DNA of 64,000 bases from Mugil cephalus (Eukaryota > Chordata > Actinopteri > Mugiliformes > Mugilidae), in NCBI RefSeq assembly GCF_022458985.1, contig NC_061772.1:5133501-5197500 (forward strand), given 5' to 3'. The position numbers and the translations under genes were made by a program. The notes under the pieces were generated by a model. That model saw only the letters and a program-made list of their open reading frames with translations. It did no database searches and was not told the DNA's origin. Positions 35,112 to 64,000 of the stretch are shown in pieces (within the stretch, counting starts at the first letter, position 1; every line of letters starts with the position of its first letter).

Positions 35112-38100
35112 ATGAAGCTGCTGGTCCTCCTCTTCCTCCTCTTCCTCCTCAGTCTGTTGAGCTCCGTAGACTGCAGGTGTTTCTGTCAGGTGAGTGACTG
35201 ACTGTAATATTCTTCCTGTAGTTTCTGCTGTTGTGTTGTGTCGCTGCCTGCATTACGAGACGTATGTTTATTTTATTTAAAAGCTTTAATTAGAAGTGAA
35301 CTCTTTATTGAAATAGATGTTAAAAGCACACCTTAAAATCAACCTCCAGCTCTTTTAGGAAGACTCTCAGTTCTCCAGCCATCACGATGAAAACACGAGG
35401 CAACTGCATATGTTTGAACTTGTTCAAGTTTTAAATGACTGATGGGGAGTATAGGCTTTTATCAGGAACTTCTGTGGGTGGTGTACACCTGAATCCGCCT
35501 TAAACTCACATGATTCTAGACTGACTCACCTGAAATAGGTGGACCTCAGATTAACGTGGGTAGTATTTTCTTCCTCTTTTTGTTTATGATTAGCAGACAC
35601 ATGTTGTGAATGGTGGTGATATAAAAGTCCTGCACTAAATCTTAACTTCATGATTGTTTAATGTTGATGTTGACACAGTGTCAGAAAGGTGGTAATTAAG
35701 CTGGATGATAATTTTTTGGTGATGGGACTAGTAGCATTATAACAAGAACATGCATCGGGACAGCACAATATAAATCAATAGCACTACTAACCACAGTGTC
35801 ATAAAAAAACATTAGTAATTTATCCAATGCATCTCTAGCTACAGGATGCAATCGAAAACACTGAACAGGAAGTTCAAATACCAAGAGCAGATAAGTAAAT
35901 CTGCTTGAGCTCAGTCCGGAAGAGAGAAAGAAAGGCAAGATAACTTCAGGGAATCACCTTATTCTCATAATATTAATAATCATAACAGTTCTGAGCTTTG
36001 AGTGTTGCTGAAACCAGGGGAAGTAGTGGCATATTTTGTGTTGTTGTTCAGTTTGTTTATCTCAAACCAGTAGTTTGTGGTTCCTGTTTAAGGTGACCGG
36101 TGACCTGGACGACTGCGCCTGTGACGTGGAGACCATCGACGGCTTCAACAACGATCAGCTTTTCCCCAAACTTCAATCTCTCCTTGAGTCAGACTACTTC
36201 AGGTTCTATAAGGTGAGATGAACTGAGCTGATGCAACCCCCTTCACACACACACATATACACATTATGTGCGTTACTCAGGATGTGTTTGGACTGAATCT
36301 TCTGCAGGTGAACCTGAATAAGCCGTGTCCATTCTGGACGGCCGACAGTCACTGTGGCCTGAGGGACTGCGCTGTGAAGCCGTGCTCTCTTGTGAGTTCA
36401 TCCACCTGCTGTAAACAAACCCAGTTAAACCTGTTATTAGTGTAGATCTGTGCCCGGATAACTTGGCAGTGAAGTCCATACACGCAGCAGCGTTCCTCCT
36501 CTGAGCATCTGTCCAACGCATTTTCACACTGAGGTCAAACTGTGGACACAAGTGAAATTACGAGAACGCCTTTAATTTTAATATCCGGTGCAAATGCAAA
36601 CCCCTAGATTACACGTGTTAATCATTGAATAGATGTAATGATGGATGAACCCTCCATGATGGTGGCGTCTCCAGCCATCGCCCACCTTGAACCAGCTAGT
36701 TCAAAAATGGTCAAAAAGGTGAAGACGAGGCAGACAGCTAGGACTGTTTTAGCTACGTTTACTTTAATCAATCATTTTAATTCAGCCTTTAATATTTCCT
36801 TTTAATGTGTCTCTATATGTCACGCCAACTTTGAGCTCTTCACCTGCCCCACCTGAAACCCAAATGTTGCCAGAGTCAAAACCCTGCTCAGATACAGTTG
36901 TCATGTTGAAACTAGGTGAAATGCGTGACAGTATTTACATCACACTGACTAAAACTCTGTCTACGCACAGAATGAGGTGCCTGAAGGGATCCGATCCTCG
37001 TCCCAGAACAAGGTGAGTCAGTCAAACGTGCTTTAAAGTCCTATTATTGATACTATTTTATGCACAATTCTGATGTTAAATACATCTGTATTGACAAAGG
37101 GGACGCACAAAAGAGAAAATGGGAAATCTTTAATTAAAAGCATTTTGAAAACAATAACAGTTTGGTGCTGCAGCATGTGACTCAGTTGTAAGTGCTCTAA
37201 CAATTGTAAATGACTAATTTTCTGTAACAGATTAGGGATCATGACCAGTCATAATATTGATATGTCAAACTTTAGGATTGTAAAATAAGTACTTGGGACA
37301 CCCATGTTTTGACTTTTTCCCTTTTCATTCTCCATGACGTTTTGTGTTATTATTTTCCTTAGTTTTCATAGTTGAATATTGCTCTTGAATGTGAGGACGT
37401 ACATTTCCTGTTTATTTTACATTTTAATATGTCTGTGTTTGTGTTCAGTATTCAGAGGAAGCAAACAGGCAGTCTGATGAGTGTGAGCAGGCGGAGCATC
37501 TCGGAGCTGTAGACGTGTCTTTAAGGTCAGTTTTGTCAACATTCTAACTTACAAACAATAAATATATTCATACAGTTCTTTATCCTTGTATGAAATTCAT
37601 GTTTCATCATATCAGTACAGGATTTTTTCACTGGCAAATTATGTTGTGGAGTTTTTTTTTTTTTTTTTTTTTTGCTTGCTAGCCTCTGAGCTAGACTTAG
37701 ATTTAGACTTAGACAGACTTTATGATCCTCGAAGGAAATTACTTGGTCACAATAATACCCATTGCTGTTATTTTACTTATGATTAACAGACTACTGCATC
37801 CTGCTGGTATCAAGAGTTATTTCCTTTTACTCAACTACCCAGATAAGCAGAACCTGGAGCATCAGGCCAACAAGACAAATTACAAATGAAAACTATACAG
37901 TATATAATACTGTATAGTTTTATATCATATATAATATATATATATAATTTAGTTAATAAAACAGCATTGGTCTGCATTTAATCTTCATAATCTTTATCTT
38001 TATATGAATTTCTTTCCACATTTGATTTTGTAAAATTGTATGTTGAAATCTAAGCTGTTAGAAAGTTTCCATTTCTTTAATCCGTCTGTTGTCGTGATGA

Positions 38101-41100
38101 TAAGAAGTTGTGAAAGTCAAATGAGATCCTGCAGGAAGTCGTTGGAACACCTAAAGTAAACAGGTGAAACTAAACACACCGACTTCTCTGTTTTCATTCT
38201 CAGCGTCGAGACCCAAGAGGCTCTGCTTGAATGGAACAAACACGATGATGAGACAGAGCGTTTCTGCGTGGTTGATGGTACAGTTCAGCCAATCACTCAA
38301 ACAAATGAATGAATCAAGCTTCTATACCACTGTAATAGTGTAAACCTCTGCATTCAACAATATACATAAAAGTGTGGGTCAGGATAAATTACATTTTTGA
38401 TTTGTAATCACAATACATAATATTTCTGGAAATATAAAAAGAAACATTGTTGGTATGATGACAGTAAGACTACACCATGTTTTAGATGGTGTGGAGGTAA
38501 AATTAGTAGCAGCATAATTAAAAGAACAAGAATGACTGCAGTGAACAGGAAGTGAGGAATATTTTGCAGGTACATGATAAAATCAGATCATATCAAAAAA
38601 AGTTTAGTGTTTATAGAATATGATGATGAAAATATGTCAACTTTAATTTTTTTTTTTTTTTTTTACATTTTTGGAAATATAAAGATGAAAAGCAGCACAG
38701 GAATCCAGAAAACTAGAACAAAAAACTGATTTGCAAATATAATGACAAGTATAGTGTTACTCCTATAGTGTAACAGTACACCAAAGTATTAGCACATGTA
38801 ATGGAAACTGTTTTGGGTTTTGATTTCTTAACACATTCATGAGTCATCCATCACTACACAATCATGATGGACTGTTGCAGCGTTGCTGGGGTGTAACTCC
38901 TCTAATCAAACAGATAATGTGACAGCTGACTAAAGTGTTACTGTTTCCCAGACGAGCAGTCACCTGACTCCCAGTACGTTGACCTGCTGCTGAACCCTGA
39001 GCGCTTCACGGGATACAAAGGACCAGAGGCCTGGCAGATCTGGAACAGCATCTACGAGGAGAACTGCTTCAAGTAAACTCTTTATATTGTACATGTTCAT
39101 ATTCTGCCTTAAGAGCAGACTCAGGAGTGTTTGATTGAAGCCACATGGAGGAGGGCTAAAAATCGAAGGGAGTAAAATTCAAAGTCCTCCCTCACAGAAT
39201 GAATTACCTCTATTTTTGTGACATATTTAAGAACTTTACCTCACTGGGTCTTTGATGAGAATATATAGAAACTCTTAAGTAACATAAACTAACCAAGTGA
39301 AGCAGAATGAAGCTCTGCTATTGTTGGATGGTGTCATTATTATGGTTAAGCTCCATCAAAAAAAAAAAAAAAAAGCCATCATCCAGATGACAACTCTTAC
39401 ATAATGAATGCATTTATCAACTGAAATAGACACGAGACATAAGAGATTAATGACTTCCTTTGTTTCCCCTTCGCAGGCCGTACACTGTCAGACGACCTCT
39501 TGTCCCTGAGTCGTTCCAGAGCAGCTCAGGAAGTGAAAGTAAGACCTCTTTAATATTACACCCCACAAAATAGCCACCAGTGCATTAACAGACGGAGAAT
39601 ATAAACACTTTTTTTCTGAAATATGTCACTTTACCGATGTGCAAAAGTCCAGACATGTTTTTTCTTAGTTTCGTTATCTGACACTAATGAAACCTGCTTT
39701 TTCAATAACATACACCAACATATGTGTAGATCATTGACTGTATAAAAATGAATAAACTCTACATCGCGTTGACACACAGTTTGATTCTCAGTGCGGACTG
39801 TGGAGAACGGTCACTGACGTCTCTGTGTTTATTTACAGCGAGGACCTTCTACAGCTGGCTGGAAGGTGAGCTGATGTTTCAGCTGTTGTGTTGTGTTGTG
39901 TTTTTCGTTCTCCTTTCGTCAGCTTTCTCTCCGTCTTCGTCCACCAGGTCAGTGTGTGGAAAAGAGGGCTTTCTACCGGCTCATCTCCGGCCTCCATTCC
40001 AGCATCAATATACACCTGAGCGCCAGATACCTGCTGGATGGTGAGACACACAATCGCACACTTTTCCCAGGGTCATGATTTAATAAGCTTTGCTTTAACT
40101 TGTCCTCTCTTTCCTTGCAGACACCTGGTTCCAAAAGAAGTGGGGTCACAACGTGTCTGAGTTCAGGCAGAGATTCGACTCTGAGCTGACGGCCGGTGAG
40201 GGACCCAAGAGGCTCCGCAACCTCTATTTCCTGTACCTGATAGAGCTGCGAGCGCTGGCCAAAGCTCTGCCGGTCTTCCAGCAGCCGTCTTTACGACTGT
40301 ACACGGGCAGACCTGAGGAGGACCACAAACACAAAGAGCTGCTGCTGGAAATCCTGCAGCTGGCCAGGTCAGTCAGTGAGACCCCTCCAGGTGTCCTGGT
40401 GTTTTGATCATAACCAGACCCGAGCGACTCATCTTGTAATAGTCCGTCTTTTAATATCACACGTCTTTCCCTGCTCCTCTAGATCTTTTCCTTTGCACTT
40501 TGATGAGAGGTCTCTGTTTGCTGGGGATGAAAAGGAAGCAGCAAAACTGAAGGTAAACACAACATCTTGCAGAACTAATATCCAAAAAATAATTTGGACT
40601 GTAAATATTTTATAATAAACAAGCTGAAGGTGACATTTATATCTCAGTTTCTGTAATGTAATGCATTTTCTTCCAGCTCGTATCAGAACAACGGTTACGT
40701 TTACATCGACAGTTTTCCTAATTTGAGATTCAAACTTTATCCGTTTACATGACAACTCAGTTGTCTACAGCAGCAGCTGGAATTTTAGCCTATTCCTCAG
40801 TTCAGAGGACTTCCTCACATGAACTGCTTGTTTTACGTCTGTCCACAACATTTCTATTGGATTAAGGTCAGGACTTTGACTTAGTCATTCCAAGACATTT
40901 ATTTTGTTTTTCTTTAACTATTCTTTTGTAGAGTGACTTGTGTTTGGGGTCATGTCTTGCTCCATGATCCAGTTTCTCTTTGCCATCATAGACTTCGTTT
41001 AACATGTGTGGTGAAGTTCAGACTGGGAGATTTCTTTTTAAACTAAACAGAGCATTGGACAACATCTCATTATAACAGTCTCATTATACTGAATAGAAAC

Positions 41101-42170
41101 ACACCAGTCTTTCAGAACTGAAGAAACTACTTGGATGAAACGTCTTCAGTCTTCAGAAACTCTCCAGTCTAGTTGTCTTTGTTTCAGCCTGTCCTTTTGG
41201 ATTGATCTGGTTCTTTTAGCCCCGCTGGACAAAAATCACTTGACAATTTGATTTAATTATTGTGTAACTCCACTGTTCATGTCAGGAGGACATCAGACTG
41301 GCCTTCCTCAACATCTCCAGGATCATGGACTGTGTTGGCTGCTTCAAATGTCGCCTGTGGGGGAAACTACAGGTAAAATGTTCTGTTGCTTGCCAACCTC
41401 CCAAAGTCTCCAATATGCTTTAAAATGAAACCTCCTGCCAATTATTTAAGTCAATAATATAACAAAGGCACAAGGATTTTCTGCTAATGCGGCCGTATGG
41501 GCCCAAACACTGCCTGCAGACCTCGCTTGGTGTAGTTTGGAACCATCTGCTGCATAGTGACCCAGCCTTTATGCCCCTCTCTCTTGTCATCAGACTCAAG
41601 GATTAGGCACAGCGCTGAAGATTTTGTTTTCAGAGCGACAGATTGAAGCTCTGCCCAAATCCAGCAACCAGCGACCCAGTTTCCAACTGAGCCGGCAGGA
41701 GATCGTCTCCCTGCTCAACGCCTTCGGAAGGTGAGGAAGTGTTACATGTCACGTTCTGTTCTTCAACATGTGGCTGGTGTGGACCTGGTCACTTCAGGTT
41801 GGCTTCAGTTTTCTGACCTTGCATCAGGCCAGCAAGTGTTTGCCAGATTAAAATAATAGAATTATCCAGCTGATAATCAGGAATGTATGAACCAGCTCCA
41901 TCTTTCAGTCCGGGAGGTTACTGCTTAGTGTCGACAGAACTCAATTTGTCTATTCATTTATATTTAAAATATTGACTATTGATAAAAATTGTACCAGAGC
42001 CAACCTAAACTCTGCAGGAATTAAACTCAGAACCTCAAACTTTCATGTATGAATTGACTTTAATGGGAACATATGCTGCAGTCAGACTTATGTTTCTGAT
42101 GCCTCACAGGATTTCCACCAGTATCAGAGAACTGAAGAACTTCAGATCACTGCTAGCGGAGGAGCGATGA
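35112..42170 (+). CDS. ero1a: ERO1-type ER oxidoreductin (ERO1A-like), complete, 15 exons
   Basis: Exons: 35112-35189, 36093-36212, 36308-36391, 36971-37012, 37449-37525, 38204-38277, 38952-39072, 39477-39538, 39839-39865, 39948-40040, 40121-40367, 40483-40552, 41286-41372, 41594-41730, 42110-42170. All are GT-AG and sum to 1380 nt, 459 residues. ERO1 is the FAD-dependent ER oxidase that re-oxidises protein disulfide isomerase and passes electrons to oxygen. Residues 1-19 are a leucine-rich signal peptide ([20 protein letters not shown]). The shuttle cysteines are C82 and C87 (HCGLRDC), with regulatory C92 (KPC) and the ECEQAE cysteine; the FAD-proximal active site is C381-V-G-C384-F-K-C387. 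[26 protein letters not shown] and [16 protein letters not shown] are family hallmarks. ERO1A is preferred over ERO1B because of [17 protein letters not shown] and CVGCFKC. No KDEL signal is present, as is normal for the family. The start is the first ATG after the TATA-like box. Confidence 0.93.
40775..41060 (-). mobile_element. Tc1/mariner relic, family A, copy 3
   Basis: In ero1a intron 12. The plus strand reads TTCTATTGGATTAAGGTCAG, GACTTTGACTTAGTCATTCC and GGGGTCATGTCTTGCTCCAT, antisense to the C-terminal half of a Tc1-like transposase. Degenerate. Confidence 0.6.
41108..41205 (+). repeat. dispersed fish repeat (copy 3)
   Basis: CAGAACTGAAGAAACTACTT, GAAACGTCTTCAGTCTTCAG and AAACTCTCCAGTCTAGTTG match the reverse complement of 5630-5720 nearly base for base. 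In ero1a intron 12, just after the Tc1 relic. Confidence 0.7.
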
Positions 42171-42872
42171 GGACATCAAGAGCCTTTCAACCATTTTCTG
42201 ATGAGATATAAATTCAAATCTGCACATTTTTGGCAGTGATGCAAAGGTATCCGTCCATTTAGCTGACTTAGACTTGCTGACTTCAAGTGTCTTTATGGAA
42301 GCTCTAATTTTAACAGACAGAAAATGGTCATCAGCTCCAGAAACATTCATTCAGACTTAATTTTTTTTTATATGAAAACGTGCTTTAATCAATGAAATCA
42401 GGTCAGATGTTGTTCTTCAGTCATGTGTTTTTGTGTTTATGCTTTTGTCCTGAAGATGGCGATGTTTATAAAGAAAACTTTTCTTTTGTCCTAAGAAAAA
42501 CTTGAATGTAAAGACACTGTTAAGATGGAAATGAACATGTTTTTCCTACCTACTGTTGATGTTCTGGTTTACTATGCCTTTAGGTACACTTTGACGTTTC
42601 TTCTTCCACCCTCCATAGCTTCTTTATGTAAGAATTCATTTAAACCTACAATAATAATGAAACCTGTTTGTGTACTGGAGGTGAATTTTAGAAACCTGTT
42701 GGTACTAACCACAAATCGTTCATTTACATTACAGAAAGTTGAATCTGGCTTACTGGTGGTTTAGTTTGGACTATGATGAAGAAATTAAATGCATTAAAGG
42801 ACTGAAAAAAGTAACAAATTGTTTGTAAAATGAATTTATTTTTATTTATATGTGTACTAAGTTTGGTTTGGA

Positions 42873-42878
42873 AATAAA
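42873..42878 (+). other. probable ero1a polyadenylation signal
   Basis: Canonical AATAAA about 700 bases after the ero1a stop. A second one at 43011-43016 may be an alternative. Confidence 0.45.
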
Positions 42879-43763
42879 GGCTGATTATGTCATTTTATTT
42901 TTTTTACTACTGATCTTTTGTTCACGTGTTGTAAACAATTATTTGTTTTATTGTTTTTTATGCAAAGGTTTTTGTGAAATGAATGAACTTTCCCTTAAAT
43001 ATAAAATTTTAATAAAGAGATATTTGAAAGAAATATAGATTCTCTTTTATAATTTTTTATTATAGTTTTATTTCATTATTATTTTCCTCATTGTCTTATT
43101 AATCTTACAAGAATACACAACTGAAATAAATGTATTTTGCAAAGACAGATAAATTCATTTTTAAATGTAAGCTTTTGCTAACTTCCTCCCTTGGTTTGAA
43201 GATATAGACTAGAGATAGTTTAATGTTTACTTGTCAGTTTATCTTACATCCGTTGTAACAATTAAAACTTAATTTTATACAATGCATTAATTAAAAAATG
43301 TAATTTTAATAAGTTATGATATAAATAATATATACATTTTATATACGTTTTATCATTATATTAACAATTAATCACTTATTATCATTCATGAAATGTTTAA
43401 TGTTTAGAACATTTAAATTCAGTTTGAGTTTATTTATTTTTCTAAAAATTCTGTACACTTATTGAAAAATATATATATTTATTCATCTTGTAATTAATTA
43501 AGAGTGATTAAATAAATTGTATGATCATATCAACAAGTAGTCATTTCATTTAAAAGTTAATTTAATTTAATTTAACTGAAGTTATTTTGCATATAGTCTC
43601 TGTAATTAATAAAAAATTATTCTTTTTAATTACCAGCTCAGTTTTCTGTCTTACTGTATTATAGCCTCCATAGACTATATGGTTGTCACTCAGTCTGAGC
43701 TGGTATGAAGTTAGCCGCAAATACAGCACACCATTTCCTGTCTGTACTAACAATTGCACGAAT

Positions 43764-43876
43764 ACATCTCATCTCATCTTTCATACCACTTAATCCTCAC
43801 TAGGGTCGTGGGGGGTTGCTGGAGCCTATCCAAGCTGGCATCAGGTGAAGGCGGGGTACACCCTGCACAGGTCATT
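43764..43876 (-). repeat. SINE-like fish repeat, 3' fragment
   Basis: Plus strand reads TTTCATACCACTTAATCCTC, TCGTGGGGGGTTGCTGGAGC and GGCGGGGTACACCCTGCACA, the tail of the widespread fish element whose longer copy is at 56811-57155. The fragment lies between ero1a and entrep2 and lacks the head. Confidence 0.65.
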
Positions 43877-44195
43877 GCGCAAATACATATCAAAATAAAA
43901 GTCTGCAATTATCTTTCACAAATAAAGGAATGAAACTGAGTTCTCGTCAGGATTCTAGCTTCGACTGAGAGAAATGTTTATGCTCTAGATTCAAAGTCAA
44001 TAAATAAATTCTCAATTTACAATAGAAATAAAAGCCCTATATAGCTCTAAATATTCCAATTAACTTAACTGATATTTACAGCAAGGCTACGACGCTGTCC
44101 AGTGTTTCTGTTATTTTAGACACACACAAGGTAAGACAGCATGTTAAAAACACTTACAGAAATAAGAACACAAACCACAATATACAAACGCATAT

Positions 44196-44201
44196 TTTAT
44201 T
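44196..44201 (-). other. probable entrep2 polyadenylation signal
   Basis: AATAAA on the minus strand, about 615 bases after the entrep2 stop codon. It fits the 3' end of the transcript; other candidates nearby were not excluded. Confidence 0.4.
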
Positions 44202-44815
44202 GTAACACTGATAAGAATTGTAACACAATGAGGTAAGTTAAATAATCCACATCTGTGATGTTCTTGAACCACAAAATATTCACCACCCTATCAGTAACAA
44301 CTCCACAAAGTCCGCAAACAGTGGCTGTTAATGCCCTGTCAGTTCAGTTCACAGTTTAATACAAACACATTTTTTCTGTTTCTTATGAGGACAAGAGCAA
44401 TACTGTTACTGACAAACCCCAACCCCTCCCCCTGTCCTTCAGTCACAGACCAAAACTTACCGGTTGTGTATTTGTTTCCTTTTTAAGAGATGAAACTCAG
44501 TAGAAAATATCCCCTGAGGGAGGAACATTCTTTTGAATTTCTGATGAGAAAGAAGCCACTACAGACACTGGCAGGCTCAGTCTGAGTTTGCTACCATTTC
44601 TGCTGATGACTTGGCACGGTCTCACAGGGCACTAGGAGATACAGTAAGCCAGCATTTAAGTTGCTCTGTAGTGTGGCCAAACCGTGTAAAAACGATCTTA
44701 CGATGCCTGATGAGTTATTAAACACTCTACAGACATCAGCTGGACAGGACAGCGTGTCTTAAACGCCAGGACCCTGCCCTCTGAGCTCTGACCAGAGTCC
44801 TTGTTGAGAGAGTGG

Positions 44816-64000
<19,185 letters not shown>

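Larger units (their letters stand above)
42171..44815. other. converging 3' UTRs of ero1a and entrep2
   Basis: No coding exon was seen. AATAAA at 42873-42878 (and again at 43011-43016) fits the ero1a poly(A) signals. On the minus strand AATAAA at 44201-44196 fits entrep2, implying a 3' UTR of about 600 bases. Between them, 43040-43700 is extremely AT-rich, followed by a SINE-like fragment at 43764-43876. Confidence 0.55.

Noticed and set aside
40190..40205. GCCGGTGAGG inside ero1a exon 11 as a splice donor
   Set aside because: The bases encode the GEGP segment of ERO1 proteins, and reading through matches the family without a gap.

Overview
The window is vertebrate nuclear DNA, almost certainly from a ray-finned (teleost) fish. 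Genes are split by GT-AG introns, three of the proteins are recognisable vertebrate families, and the introns and spacers carry fish-type repeats: Tc1/mariner relics, Rex1/L2-like LINE pieces, SINE-like and MITE-like elements, and long CA/GT microsatellites. Nothing prokaryotic is present (no operons or CRISPR arrays), and no tRNA or rRNA gene was recognised by eye.

Layout. (1) 1-1,400: a short candidate first coding exon on the minus strand (1001-1145) under a CpG-type promoter with CCAAT, GC-box and NRF1-like sites; the gene was not identified. (2) 1.4-7.2 kb: repeat-rich spacer. (3) 7,455-28,223 (+): complete 24-exon anoctamin-9 gene (ano9); the exons join without frame breaks into 767 residues. 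(4) 29,674-33,536 (-): the last five coding exons of an unrecognised, cysteine-rich, probably secreted protein whose first exon was not found. (5) 35,112-42,170 (+): complete 15-exon ERO1 oxidoreductase gene (459 residues, ero1a-like) behind a promoter with a TATA-like box and a cluster of CACGT cores. (6) 44,816-62,601 (-): the last ten coding exons (702 residues) of a FAM189A1/ENTREP2-type four-pass membrane protein; its first exons lie beyond the right edge.

The genes do not form a pathway. ano9 encodes a TMEM16 membrane protein, ero1a the ER thiol oxidase that recharges PDI, and entrep2 a WW/PDZ-ligand-bearing endosomal-type membrane protein. ano9 and the unknown gene converge, the unknown gene and ero1a diverge, and ero1a and entrep2 converge. 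From memory, the human counterparts lie on three chromosomes (11p15, 14q22, 15q13), so the order reflects lineage-specific rearrangement.

The observations most worth a second look are a CxxC-x14-CxxC insert in the TM6-TM7 loop of ano9, a stop codon that overlaps the last ano9 splice donor and would remove a PDZ-type tail if the intron were retained, two exons whose splice sites abut UG-repeat tracts, and the unrecognised cysteine-rich gene.
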